This document shows positions 41,837 through 50,800 of a stretch of DNA of 64,000 bases, in pieces. How positions within the stretch are numbered: the stretch's first letter is position 1; the number at the start of each line of letters is the position of its first letter. Position numbers and translations under genes: made by a program. This DNA comes from Marinovum sp034669705 (GTDB lineage: Bacteria; Pseudomonadota; Alphaproteobacteria; Rhodobacterales; Rhodobacteraceae), in NCBI RefSeq assembly GCF_034669705.1, contig NZ_JAXMOR010000003.1, forward strand, positions 124,001 through 188,000. The letters run 5' to 3'. The notes under the pieces were generated by a model, which worked only from the letters and a program-made list of their open reading frames with translations, searched no databases and was not told the DNA's origin.

Positions 41837-42487
41837 TCAGGCCAGAGCGCGATTTTGCCCAAGCCAGGCAACCACTGCCCGAAACGGGATCAACGCCACC
41901 AGCGCCAGTGCCAGCTTCACCAGCCAGTCGGCAAAGGCCAGCGTCACCCAGAGCGGCGCCAAGGGACCCATGTTCAGGAAGGGCACCGCCTCCCAGGCCC
42001 AGTTGACGGCGCCATCGGCCTCGGCGCCGAAGACGGTGACCGAGGCGGAGAAAGCGATGGTGAAGAACAGCGCCGTATCGAGCGCCGAGCCGGTCAGCGT
42101 CGAGACCAGCGGCGCGCGCCACCAGCGGCCACCGCGGAACCGGTCGAACACCGCGATATCGGTGAGCTGCGCCAGCAAAAAGGCCGCGCCGGAGGCCACG
42201 GCAATCCGCAGCGGCACCGCGGCATAGGTATAGCCATCGCCCTGCAGCATGATCTGGCTGCCCACCAGCGAGCAGACCACCCCGGTGAGGAACCCGGCCA
42301 GAACCACCCGGCGCGCGGCGGCGACGCCATAGACGCGGTTCATCACGTCGGTGACGAGGAAGGCCAGCGGATAGGTGAAGGCGCCCCAGGTCAGGAGGCC
42401 GTCGAGAATGAGAAACTGAACGAGGACGTTCGAGGCCACGACAATGGCGGCCATGGCAAGAATGCCGGGAAGATGGGTGCGGTTCAT
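41837..42487 (-). CDS. yhhQ: queuosine precursor transporter (YhhQ/VUT family)
   Basis: The 216-residue membrane protein has about six helices. Family features are SNVLVQFLI in the first helix, GAFTYPLAFLVTDVMNRVYG, and a late VPFLNMGPLAPLW. YhhQ imports 7-cyano- or 7-aminomethyl-7-deazaguanine for queuosine in tRNA. No good Shine-Dalgarno sequence precedes the ATG. Instead the 5' leader (42496-42546) can fold, suggesting control there. Confidence 0.92.
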   Translation of the reverse strand: MNRTHLPGILAMAAIVVASNVLVQFLILDGLLTWGAFTYPLAFLVTDVMNRVYGVAAARRVVLAGFLTGVVCSLVGSQIMLQGDGYTYAAVPLRIAVASGAAFLLAQLTDIAVFDRFRGGRWWRAPLVSTLTGSALDTALFFTIAFSASVTVFGAEADGAVNWAWEAVPFLNMGPLAPLWVTLAFADWLVKLALALVALIPFRAVVAWLGQNRALA

Positions 42488-42495
42488 GTCTGAAT

Positions 42496-42546
42496 GCCCG
42501 TTTTTTGCAAGGTTGCGGCGACTTGGCTCCCGAACCGGGAACGGGC
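42496..42546 (-). promoter_or_regulatory. structured 5' leader of the queuosine transporter gene
   Basis: On the minus strand GCCCGTT (42546-42540) can pair with AACGGGC (42502-42496), closing a 50-base element. It contains a hairpin TCCCG-GTT-CGGGA and an A6 run just before the 3' arm. It ends 8 bases before the ATG. It resembles a metabolite sensor in position. It does not clearly fit the preQ1-I consensus. Confidence 0.45.
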
Positions 42547-42675
42547 GGGGCATATAGAGCGCAGGCGCCCCGGTCAAGGGCGCGCGCTCCCGGCCCGGAC
42601 CTGCTCTGAGGCCCCAGCGCCGCCAGAACGCCCGGAGGGGAGAGGCCCCGGGTCAAGCCCCGGGCGGGGTGGGCG

Positions 42676-43560
42676 CTAGGGCAGAACGTATTCGACGATC
42701 TCGCCGCGCTGGAAGGGGTTGAAATTGTCGTCAGACACCATCGTCAAGCGGATCTGCCCGGTGGCGGTGCGGGTGACCGAGAGACCTTCGAGGTTGTCGT
42801 GCCGCGCCAGATGGCTCTCGAGCAGGGTCTCGCCGGGGCCCAGTGCGTCCGCGGTCAGGGCAAAGCGCCGCACCCGAGAGCGAAAGCCCAGACCGGTGAA
42901 TTCGCGCTCGAGCAGGTAGAACATCCCGTCCGGTCCGATATCGGCCCCGGTGGGCTGAAAGCCGCCAAGCCGCGGGATCGAGAACGGCTGGTCCCAGCGC
43001 GTGCCGTTGAACCGGTAGACCGGGAACGGCCGGGTCATCTGGCCCGACCGCTCGGGCAGGGTATAGAGCCAGCCGCGGCTGTCGACCGCCAGCGCCTCGA
43101 GCGAGGAATTGCGCTGCAGGCCCGTGAAATCCGGATGCTCCGGCAGGGCCTTGGCGCGCGCCATGTCCGGGTAGGCCCAGACCCGCGCCCGGCCTTCAAA
43201 CGAGATGTAGCGCCGGCCATCGGCGGTGATCGCCAGCCCCTCGGCATCCTGCGCCACCTTGCGGTGCATCGGCTTGCCATCGGTATTCATCAGCGGCTGC
43301 GGCGCGCTGGCCTCGATGCCCGTGATGCGGCCGTTCTTGCGGATCAGCCGGCCCTCGACAAAGGCGCCCCGGTCGGAGATCGCGACAAAGCTCTCACCGT
43401 CCTCGGCCAGTTCGATGCCGGAAAACCCGCCAAAGCCCGGCGCCTCGCTGCGCCAGCTGAAGCTTTGCACATGTCGCCCCTGCGGCGGGGTCTCGGCCGC
43501 GATGCAGCCGCCGGCGAGTCCCGCCAGACCAAGGCAGGCCGCCCTGAGAAATCGTGTCAT
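42676..43560 (-). CDS. esterase-like activity of phytase family lipoprotein
   Basis: The 294-residue protein has a lipoprotein signal (LAGLAGGC, Cys at about 19). The body is a six-bladed beta-propeller of the phytase-like family: FSGIELAEDGESFVAISDRG, DAEGLAITADGRRYISFEGRARVW, SSLEALAVDSRGWLYTLPER and HDNLEGLSVTR. The substrate is unknown, and an outer-membrane or inner-membrane anchored periplasmic role is likely. It starts 6 bases after the mepA stop, in one operon. Confidence 0.88.
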   Translation of the reverse strand: MTRFLRAACLGLAGLAGGCIAAETPPQGRHVQSFSWRSEAPGFGGFSGIELAEDGESFVAISDRGAFVEGRLIRKNGRITGIEASAPQPLMNTDGKPMHRKVAQDAEGLAITADGRRYISFEGRARVWAYPDMARAKALPEHPDFTGLQRNSSLEALAVDSRGWLYTLPERSGQMTRPFPVYRFNGTRWDQPFSIPRLGGFQPTGADIGPDGMFYLLEREFTGLGFRSRVRRFALTADALGPGETLLESHLARHDNLEGLSVTRTATGQIRLTMVSDDNFNPFQRGEIVEYVLP

Positions 43561-43566
43561 GTGACC

Positions 43567-44514
43567 TTACTGCGCCTCCAGCACGGCGGCGCATTGCAGC
43601 GGCAGGTCGCCCAGCACCAGCTCGCGCTTGGGTTTCGGCGGCGGCGCGTCGGGATCGGGCAGCGGCGGGTTCAGGATGCGGTCGACCCAGCCCTGCGCCT
43701 CGGTGCAGCCGTCACCCGGCGGCGGCGGGGACTGATCGACGCAGCCGCTGGCCCCCGATGGGCAGGCAAGCCGGACGTGGAAATGGTAATGATGCCCCCA
43801 CCACGGCCGCACCTTGCGCAGCCACGACCGGTCGCCGGTCTCGTCGTTGCACATCTGCACCTTGGCGCCGGGGAAGATGAAGATCCGCGCCACCCGTGGA
43901 TCCGACGCCGCGGCCTTCAGCAGCGCGTGATGCTCCGGCGTCCACTTGTCATTGGTAAAGGCGCCGTTGGCGCGGCGCATCGAGATCGAGGAGAGCTGTT
44001 CGCGGGCCTGCTGCGACAGCGAGAGATTGCTCGCCGGGCGCAGCCAGATGTCGGCGTCGAGGCCGATCTGGTGGCTGGCATGGCCGGTCAGCATCGGGCC
44101 GCCGCGCGGCTGCGACATGTCGCCGATATAGAGCCCGTTCCAGCCCGGCAGTTGCGCCGCCCGCGCCGAGAGCTTGCGCAGGTAGTCGATGGTCTCGGGG
44201 TGGCCCCAGTTGCGGTTGCGCGACAGCCGCATCGCCTGCCACGTCGGGCCGGTTTCTGGCAGTTGCACGCCACCGGCGAGACAGCCCTTGGCATAGCTGC
44301 CGTAGGGCGCGGCCGACTGGCGGGATCCCGCCTGTTTGGCGCCGAACAGCTGCTTGGCCTGCTTGCTCGACAGCACCCCCATGGAGGTGCCGATGGTGGG
44401 CTGCGGCGCCGCGGCGAGGCTGGCCCGTGTGGTGCCACCGTCGCCGCCGCCACAGGCGGCGAGAACGGCACAGAATATGGTAACGCCGGCTACTCTGAAC
44501 GGGTGTCGGACCAT
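43567..44514 (-). CDS. mepA: MepA, penicillin-insensitive murein endopeptidase
   Basis: The 315-residue protein has a lipoprotein-like signal (FCAVLAACGGG). LAS-type metallopeptidase motifs are GHASHQIGLDADIW and, late, WWGHHYHFHVRLACP. It cuts D-Ala-meso-DAP and DAP-DAP cross-links in peptidoglycan. The C-terminal tail is Pro-rich. Its start overlaps the MFS gene by 25 bases, so translation is coupled. Confidence 0.93.
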   Translation of the reverse strand: MVRHPFRVAGVTIFCAVLAACGGGDGGTTRASLAAAPQPTIGTSMGVLSSKQAKQLFGAKQAGSRQSAAPYGSYAKGCLAGGVQLPETGPTWQAMRLSRNRNWGHPETIDYLRKLSARAAQLPGWNGLYIGDMSQPRGGPMLTGHASHQIGLDADIWLRPASNLSLSQQAREQLSSISMRRANGAFTNDKWTPEHHALLKAAASDPRVARIFIFPGAKVQMCNDETGDRSWLRKVRPWWGHHYHFHVRLACPSGASGCVDQSPPPPGDGCTEAQGWVDRILNPPLPDPDAPPPKPKRELVLGDLPLQCAAVLEAQ

Positions 44515-45845
44515 GCTGCTCGGTCTCCCTCTGATTTGACCCAGCGTAGCAACAAAAGCCCGATCAGGAAAAGGCCGATCAGCGGGGTCACGCCCAATTG
44601 CTGCGAGCCGGTGAGCTGGGTCACCACGCCGATCGACAGCGGCGCGATGAAGGAGGTTGCCTTGCCCGCCAGCGCGTAGAGGCCGAAGGCCTCGGTCATC
44701 CGCGCCGGGTTGGCCTGGCGCACCATCATCGTGCGGCTGGCCGACTGGATCACCCCGCCGGCCGCACCGATCACCGCGCCGATCCCGTAGAAGGCGATAT
44801 CGGGCAGGGCCGAGCCCTCTGGCAGCGGCACGCCGTAGAGCGCGCTGCGCGAGACCAGCACGGTCGAGATCGCCGCGAAGGTCAGCGCCAGGATCGCGGC
44901 GGTGATCACCGGCTTGGGGCCGAAGCGGGCATCCCAGCGGCCGCCCAGCCAGGCAAAGAGCGCGCCGGCGATGATTGCCACGATGCCGAAGAGGCCGACG
45001 TCGACCACGCTCCAGCCCAGCACCCCCGCGGCGTAGATGCCGCCAAAGACATACATCCCGTTCAGCGCATCGCGGTAGAACATCGAACTTGCGAGATAGG
45101 CAAAGAGCGAGGGCGTCTCCGGCAGGCGCCTGACGGTGCGGCCAAGGTCCCGCAGCGCGCGGGTCAGCGCGCCGGGGCGGCGGGCGGCGGGCTTGGGGTC
45201 GCGCACCCAGAGGAAGAAGGGGATCATGAAGAGCATGTACCACAGGGCCGTCAGCGGCCCGACGGCGCGGGTGCCTTCGCGCATCCCGGCATCAAGCCCG
45301 AAGGGCGGCGCCAGCCCCAGCATCGTCCGCCCGGTCTCGGCACTCTCGGCAAAGACGCCCAGCATCGGCACCAGCGCCACCAGCCCGCCGCAATAGCCGA
45401 AGGCCCAGCCGTTGCCCGAGATCCGGCCGATCTCTTCTCGGGTGCCGAGATCGGGCAGCATCGCGTTGGTGAAGATGGTGGCGAACTCCATGCCGATCAG
45501 CCCGACGGCAAAGGCCAGCAGGATCAGCACGAGGTTAAATTCGCCCGGTGCCGCAGACCAGAGCGCCGCCGCGCCCAGCACGTACATCGCCGAGAAGACC
45601 CAGATGAAGCGCATCCGCTGCCCAGAAGTGTCGGCCAGCGCGCCGAGGATCGGGGCGAGCAGGGCGATCACCAGACCTGCGGCCCCGATGCCGAAGCCCC
45701 AGGCGGCCTGGGCGGCGGTGCCGTCGCCCATCAGCTCCTTGACGTAGGGGGCAAAGATGAAGGTGAGCAGCAGGGTGTTGAACGGCTGGCTGGCCCAGTC
45801 GAAGAAGAACCAGCCCCAGATGCGTTTGCGTTTTGTCGCGTCCAT
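44490..45845 (-). CDS. MFS transporter, UMF1 (Atg22-like) family
   Basis: The 451-residue protein has twelve predicted helices. The N-terminus WGWFFFDWASQPFNTLLLTFIFAPY is typical of the UMF1 family. MFS loop motifs are present as GALADTSGQRMR and WLGGRWDARFGPKPV. The substrate is unknown. Being encoded upstream of and overlapping mepA suggests a wall-related solute, but that is inference. Confidence 0.9.
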   Translation of the reverse strand: MDATKRKRIWGWFFFDWASQPFNTLLLTFIFAPYVKELMGDGTAAQAAWGFGIGAAGLVIALLAPILGALADTSGQRMRFIWVFSAMYVLGAAALWSAAPGEFNLVLILLAFAVGLIGMEFATIFTNAMLPDLGTREEIGRISGNGWAFGYCGGLVALVPMLGVFAESAETGRTMLGLAPPFGLDAGMREGTRAVGPLTALWYMLFMIPFFLWVRDPKPAARRPGALTRALRDLGRTVRRLPETPSLFAYLASSMFYRDALNGMYVFGGIYAAGVLGWSVVDVGLFGIVAIIAGALFAWLGGRWDARFGPKPVITAAILALTFAAISTVLVSRSALYGVPLPEGSALPDIAFYGIGAVIGAAGGVIQSASRTMMVRQANPARMTEAFGLYALAGKATSFIAPLSIGVVTQLTGSQQLGVTPLIGLFLIGLLLLRWVKSEGDRAAWSDTRSE

Positions 45846-45930
45846 GATGCCCCCTTTGGTCTGAGGGGGTTAAGCCCGAGTGGCGGGAGCGGCGCAAGAT
45901 TTACTTGCTGAGGTTGGGGGATCTCGTGGC

Positions 45931-45960
45931 CCGGAACAAGGGCGCCGCCCGGGCCAGCGC
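45931..45960. repeat. family 2 repeat, short truncated copy
   Basis: CCCGGAACAAGGGCG...GCCCGGGCCAGCG resembles the first block of the two full copies that follow. Confidence 0.6.
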
Positions 45961-46034
45961 ATAAGTTGGACGTCAAGGGCCGGTGGCATGCTGAACCACG
46001 GCCTGGACGAATGACCGGCCTGTGTGACCCGGCC

Positions 46035-46261
46035 CGGAACAAGGCCGAAGGCCGCCGGGCCAGCGGTTGCCCGCCCCGTCGCACCAACGGTGCGCCGAGA
46101 ATATGTGGCGCGCCTATGGCGTGACGGGCTGCCGCTTTGGTGAGGCAAGCGCACCGGTCAGAGGTCATACGGACTTGGCTGGCAAAAAGTGGACGATAGC
46201 AACTGTCGCAGCGGCATCCCGCGGGCAGCCGCTGGCCCGGCTTTCGCAAGCGTTAGACTAC
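46035..46261. repeat. family 2 direct repeat, copy A
   Basis: A CGGAACAAGGCCGAAGG block (46035-46066) is followed by TGAGGCAAGCGCACCGGTCA, ACGGACTTGGCTGG and GCATCCCGCGGGCAGCCG. It is repeated at 46347-46530 with about 44 bases less between its blocks. Confidence 0.85.
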
Positions 46262-46346
46262 TGCGTTTCGCTGCTCGAGCACGGGTATCCCGCCAGCAGC
46301 TATGCTCTCGGTTCACAAAACCGTCCTGCCGGTGAACACCGGGGCT

Positions 46347-46530
46347 CGGAACAAGGCCGAAGGCCGCCGGGCCAGCGGCCGCCCGCCCGACCGGGCTGCC
46401 GCTTTGGCTGAGGCAAGCGCGCCGATCAGAGGTCATACGGACTTGGCTGGCATAAAGTGGATTGTAGCAACTGTCGGAGCGGCATCCCGCGGGCAGCCGC
46501 TGGCCCGGCTCTCGAAGGCGTTGGACCACA
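46347..46530. repeat. family 2 direct repeat, copy B
   Basis: The first 32-base block (46347-46378) is identical to 46035-46066. The later blocks match copy A closely up to the CGTTGGACCAC end. Confidence 0.85.
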
Positions 46531-46603
46531 GCGTATGGCGCAGCCGCCGGTCCCTCGATGTGAGGCGAGCCGTCCTCCCGGGCGCACCGATGAACCCGCC
46601 GCC

Positions 46604-47140
46604 TCAGCTCTCCGACATCGGCGGCCAGGGCCGCGCATCCTCGGCCTGGCTCCAGGCCTGCACGTGGTCCGGCAACGGCGGCATCTCGGCTCCGCCGAGC
46701 TCGGCCAGCAGCTCCGGGGGCGGCACGATCCCGCCGGGTCCGGTCACCGCCATGCGGTACATCGCGTGGTTGGCGCATTCGCCGGAGGTCTTCCACATCG
46801 ACTGTTCCAGGTAGACGAAGCGCCGGTCCACCCCCACCGCCCGCGAGCGCATCTCGAAGCGCTCGAACGGCCGGATCCGCCGGCGATAGCGGGTGCAGGA
46901 GCCGGCCACCGTCAACCCCCACTTGCGGCGCTGCAGCACCGCCCAGAAGCCGGTGCGCCGGGCCAGGGGAATGCGGCCGAGGTCAAACAGCGTCAGGGTG
47001 CGGCCGTTGTTCAGCTCCATCCAAAAATCGATGTCCCACGGCCAGCAGCGGTGATGCGACACATGGGTGCCGGTCAGAGGCAGCCGCGGTGCCTTGCGGT
47101 GCACGTAGAGTTCCTTGAACATGCGGATGAATGGATACAT
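46604..47140 (-). CDS. acyl-CoA thioesterase, 4HBT/THEM6-like
   Basis: The 178-residue hotdog-fold protein contains HHRCWPWDIDFWMELNNGRTLTLFDLGR, where the D-x-x-x-E-L-N-N-G-R region is the 4HBT catalytic segment of the THEM6/YiiD-like group. It also contains RYRRRIRPFERFEMRSRAVG and FVYLEQSMW. The substrate is unknown. Lone gene, divergent from yggT. Confidence 0.88.
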   Translation of the reverse strand: MYPFIRMFKELYVHRKAPRLPLTGTHVSHHRCWPWDIDFWMELNNGRTLTLFDLGRIPLARRTGFWAVLQRRKWGLTVAGSCTRYRRRIRPFERFEMRSRAVGVDRRFVYLEQSMWKTSGECANHAMYRMAVTGPGGIVPPPELLAELGGAEMPPLPDHVQAWSQAEDARPWPPMSES

Positions 47141-47264
47141 GGGTCACCTCCGGCCGCAGATGTGCGCCGCGAGGCCGGGCGCGGCAAGCCGTGACGCGGC
47201 GACACTTGTGCTTTGGGCCGGGCGCGCTTACCTAAACGGCGCGCAAAGCCGGAGAAACAAGCAG

Positions 47265-47552
47265 ATGTACGCGATTTACGGGCCCCTGAAGCTCATCCTC
47301 GATGTGGCGTTCTTTATCATGATCGCCCATATCATCATGAGCTGGCTGATCAATTTTCAGGTGTTGAACCTGCACCAGCCGCTGGTCTCGCAGATCTGGC
47401 ACGGGCTGAACCGGCTGCTCGAGCCGATCTATCGCCCGATCCGCAACATCCTGCCCGACACCCGGCCGCTCGACCTCGCGCCGTTGGTGGCCTTCATCAT
47501 CCTGATCTCGCTGCGGGATTTCATCCTGCCGGAGCTCTTCGGACTGATCTGA
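47265..47552 (+). CDS. YggT family membrane protein
   Basis: The 95-residue protein has two membrane helices (about 10-30 and 68-88), with the family motif LNRLLEPIYRPIRNILPDTRPLDLAP between them. YggT proteins are linked to cell division, shape or osmotic tolerance. GGAG lies upstream of the ATG. Single gene. Confidence 0.93.
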   Translation: MYAIYGPLKLILDVAFFIMIAHIIMSWLINFQVLNLHQPLVSQIWHGLNRLLEPIYRPIRNILPDTRPLDLAPLVAFIILISLRDFILPELFGLI

Positions 47553-47807
47553 TACGTCGCGCCGCGGAGCGACTGCGCGCGTGGGGGCGATGCGACTGCC
47601 GTGTGGGCCACTTTATGCCCGCAAAGCCCGAAAGCCCGAAAGCGCACACAGGTGGCAGCCAAATCGCCGCCGCTTGGGGGCGCAGGGGCAATCTGCCGGC
47701 CTTGTCTCCGCGCCGGACTACCCCCTGTCTGACCCTTGTTCACCGAATCTCAATGTGTGATTGTTGGGATCAGAGCAGTATGACACCAACCTAGCAGGTC
47801 TTGCCCC

Positions 47808-49853
47808 ATGGACGACGCCGCCACGCTATTGCGGGACGTGTTCGGATTCGACGGTTTCCGCCCCGGTCAGGGCGAGATCGCCGAAGCCGTGGCCCGCGGC
47901 GAGAACGTGCTCGCCATCATGCCCACTGGCGGCGGCAAGTCGCTCTGCTTCCAGCTGCCCGCGCTGATGCGCGACGGCGTGACCGTGGTGATCTCGCCGC
48001 TGATCGCGCTGATGCGCGACCAGGTGCGCGGGTTGCGCGAGGCCGGTGTCAACGCCGGCGCGCTGACCTCCGGCAACACCCCGGAAGAGACCGAAGCGGT
48101 CTGGCAGGCGCTTGAGGCCGGCAGCCTGAAGCTGCTCTACCTCGCGCCTGAACGCCTGGCCGCGGGGGGCACGATGCAGATGCTGCGCCGGATCGGCGTC
48201 AGCTCGATCGCCGTCGACGAGGCCCATTGCGTCAGCCAGTGGGGCCATGACTTCCGCCCCGATTACCTGCGCATCGGCGAGTTGCGCCGCGAACTGGGCG
48301 TGCCGCTCGCCGCCTTTACCGCCACCGCCGACCGCGAGACCCAGGACGAGATCGTCACCCGGCTGTTCGACGGCGAAGACCCGGCGCGCTTCCTGCGCGG
48401 TTTCGACCGGCCCAACATCCACCTCGCCTTTCAGCCCAAGGACAGCCCGCGCCGGCAGATCCTTGATTTCGCCGCCGCCCGCCGCGGCCAGTCGGGCATC
48501 GTCTATTGCGGCACCCGCGCCAAGACCGAAGGTCTGTCGCGGGCCCTGTCGGAGGATGGCCACACCGCGTGCTTCTATCACGGCGGCATGGAGGCCGAGG
48601 ACCGGCGCATCGTCGAGACCCGCTTTGCCCGCGAAGACGGGTTGATCGTCGTCGCCACCGTGGCCTTCGGCATGGGCGTCGACAAGCCTGACATCCGCTG
48701 GGTCGCCCATGCCGACCTGCCGAAATCGATCGAGGCCTACTATCAGGAAATCGGCCGCGCCGGGCGCGATGGCGGGCCGGCCGAGACGCTGACCCTCTTT
48801 GGCCCCGATGACATCCGACTGCGCCGCACTCAGATCGACGAGGGGCTGGCCCCGCCGGAGCGCCGCGCCGCCGATCATGGCCGGCTCAACGCGCTGCTGG
48901 GGCTGGCCGAGGCGCTGGAGTGCCGCCGCAAGACGCTGCTGGGCTATTTTGGCGAGACGGCCGAGGCCTGCGGCCATTGCGATCTCTGCCAGACCCCGGT
49001 CGAGACCTTCGATGCCACCGAGGCGGTGCGCAAGGCGCTTTCGGCGGCGCTGCGCACCGGCGAATGGTTCGGCGCCGGCCACCTGATCGACATCGTGATG
49101 GGCAACGAGACAGATAAAGTGCGCCAGAAGGGTCATGACCAGCTGCCCACCTTCGGGGTGGGCCGCGAGTTCGACAAGCGCGGCTGGCAGGCGGTGTTCC
49201 GACAGATGATGGGCCATGACCTGATGCGCCCCGATCCCGAACGCCACGGCGCCCTGCGGATGACTGAGGCGGCGCGGCCGATCCTGCGCGGCGAGGCCGC
49301 GATCACCCTGCGCCGCGACACCATCGCCAAGGCACAGGCCAAGCGCCGGCCCGCCGTCAAGGCGATGGTCAATGAAGAGGACGCGCCGCTGCTGTCGGCG
49401 CTCAAGGCCAAGCGGCGGGCGCTGGCCGAGGCGGCCTCGGTGCCGGCCTATATCATCTTCAACGACCGCACTCTGATCGAGATGGCCGAGACCCGGCCCG
49501 CGAGCCTCGACGAGATGGCGCGGATCTCGGGTGTCGGGGCCAAGAAGCTCGACAGCTACGGCGCCGAGTTCCTCTCGGTGATCACCGGCGCCGGCGAGGA
49601 GATGCACCCCAGCCGCCGCAAGCTGGCCGGGCGCGATGCCGGCTCGGTCTATGACCGTCTGATGCAGGTGCAGGCCGATCTGGCGCGCGGCACCTGCGGC
49701 ACCGAGAAGCCACTGTCCTGCTCGGCCTCGCTGCTGGCCAAGGTGGCCGAGCGCCGGCCGGCCGCGACAGACGAGCTCGAACGGCTGCTGGGCGAGCGGC
49801 GGACGGAACGTTTCGGCGCCGCCTTTCTGGACGTTCTGCGCGAAGCCTCCTAA
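47808..49853 (+). CDS. recQ: RecQ ATP-dependent DNA helicase
   Basis: The 681-residue protein has Walker A MPTGGGKSLCFQLPA and DEAH box VDEAHCVSQWGHDFRPDY. Other parts are the helicase C domain (GFDRPNIHLAFQPK, QEIGRAGRDGGPAETLTLF), a zinc-binding region with CRRK...CGHCDLC and a C-terminal HRDC domain (RTLIEMAETRPASLDEMARI). A 3'-5' helicase for repair and recombination. It is 24 bases before yaaA. Confidence 0.97.
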   Translation: MDDAATLLRDVFGFDGFRPGQGEIAEAVARGENVLAIMPTGGGKSLCFQLPALMRDGVTVVISPLIALMRDQVRGLREAGVNAGALTSGNTPEETEAVWQALEAGSLKLLYLAPERLAAGGTMQMLRRIGVSSIAVDEAHCVSQWGHDFRPDYLRIGELRRELGVPLAAFTATADRETQDEIVTRLFDGEDPARFLRGFDRPNIHLAFQPKDSPRRQILDFAAARRGQSGIVYCGTRAKTEGLSRALSEDGHTACFYHGGMEAEDRRIVETRFAREDGLIVVATVAFGMGVDKPDIRWVAHADLPKSIEAYYQEIGRAGRDGGPAETLTLFGPDDIRLRRTQIDEGLAPPERRAADHGRLNALLGLAEALECRRKTLLGYFGETAEACGHCDLCQTPVETFDATEAVRKALSAALRTGEWFGAGHLIDIVMGNETDKVRQKGHDQLPTFGVGREFDKRGWQAVFRQMMGHDLMRPDPERHGALRMTEAARPILRGEAAITLRRDTIAKAQAKRRPAVKAMVNEEDAPLLSALKAKRRALAEAASVPAYIIFNDRTLIEMAETRPASLDEMARISGVGAKKLDSYGAEFLSVITGAGEEMHPSRRKLAGRDAGSVYDRLMQVQADLARGTCGTEKPLSCSASLLAKVAERRPAATDELERLLGERRTERFGAAFLDVLREAS

Positions 49854-49877
49854 ATCCGGTCGAAACGGAGGGATGCG

Positions 49878-50648
49878 ATGCTTGTGGTGATTTCCCCGGC
49901 CAAGCGGCTGGACTGGTCAGAGGTCGATGTCGAGACGACCGAACCTGCGATGCAGGACGAGGCGCTGCGGCTGGTCAAGACCGCGCGCAACCTGACGCTC
50001 GGTGACCTCAAGGCGCTGATGGAGCTGTCGGACGACCTGGCCAGGCTCAACCGCGACCGGTTCAAGGTCTTCGAAGAGGCTCCTGCGCCAGAGGCCACCC
50101 GGCCGGCGATCTTCGGCTTTGCCGGCGACACTTATCAGGGGCTCGAGGCGCGTACGCTGGACCCTGACGAGCTGCGGTTTGCGCAGGATCACCTGCGGGT
50201 GCTGTCCGGGCTCTACGGCGTGCTGCGGCCGCGCGACGCGATCCAGCCCTACCGGCTGGAAATGGGTTCGCGACTCAAGACCCGGCGCGGCAGCAACCTC
50301 TATCATTTCTGGGGCGACCGCATCGCCCGGGCGCTGAACGCCCAGGCCCAGGCCACCGGCAGCGCGGTGCTGGTGAATTGTGCCAGCCAGGAGTATTTCG
50401 GTGCGGTCGACCTCAAGGCGCTGAAGCCCCGGGTGGTGACGCCGCAGTTCTATGACATGAAGAACGGCCAGCCGAAGATCATCAGCTTCTTTGCCAAGAA
50501 GGCGCGCGGCGCCATGGCGCGCTATGTGGTGCAGAACCGGCTGCGCGCGCCGGAAGACCTGCTGGGCTTCGACCTTGGCGGGTATCGCCACAGCGAAGCG
50601 CTCTCGGCGCCGGACAGGCCGGCCTTTCTGCACGACGACCGGGGCTGA
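49878..50648 (+). CDS. yaaA: YaaA, peroxide-stress/DNA-binding protein (DUF328)
   Basis: The 256-residue protein starts MLVVISPAKRLDW and contains FAGDTYQGLEARTLDPDEL, HLRVLSGLYGVLRPRDAI and NCASQEYFGAVD, all YaaA family signatures. In E. coli YaaA limits free iron and DNA damage in peroxide stress. Together with recQ it makes a DNA-protection pair here. Confidence 0.95.
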   Translation: MLVVISPAKRLDWSEVDVETTEPAMQDEALRLVKTARNLTLGDLKALMELSDDLARLNRDRFKVFEEAPAPEATRPAIFGFAGDTYQGLEARTLDPDELRFAQDHLRVLSGLYGVLRPRDAIQPYRLEMGSRLKTRRGSNLYHFWGDRIARALNAQAQATGSAVLVNCASQEYFGAVDLKALKPRVVTPQFYDMKNGQPKIISFFAKKARGAMARYVVQNRLRAPEDLLGFDLGGYRHSEALSAPDRPAFLHDDRG

Positions 50649-50724
50649 CGGGCCTCGTGGTCTCCGGGCCTTTAACCTTCCGTTAACCTTCCTGGTGTCG
50701 TCGTGCCTGCGCACGCCGATCGGG

Positions 50725-50775
50725 CGGGGGGCGCTGCCCCCCGGACCCCCCGGAGTTCATCTGGCAAGATGAAGC
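50725..50775. repeat. GC-rich hairpin repeat, family 1 copy c
   Basis: An 8-bp stem CGGGGGGC/GCCCCCCG is followed by GACCCCCCGGAG and GGCAAGATGAAG. It lies between the convergent genes yaaA and the hybrid kinase. Confidence 0.8.
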
Positions 50776-50800
50776 AGCGGGTCGGGCTGCGGGGCGGCGG

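Larger units (their letters stand above)
45846..46603. other. 758-base non-coding, repeat-rich region
   Basis: No credible gene is seen on either strand. The region consists mainly of imperfect direct repeats (listed separately). Open frames here are just repeat-derived, such as recurring QRLPAGCR and ASQVRMTSDR peptides on the minus strand. Confidence 0.75.

Noticed and set aside
46035..46530. Family 2 repeats considered as an insertion sequence
   Set aside because: There is no transposase frame and no terminal inverted repeats. Open frames differ between copies.
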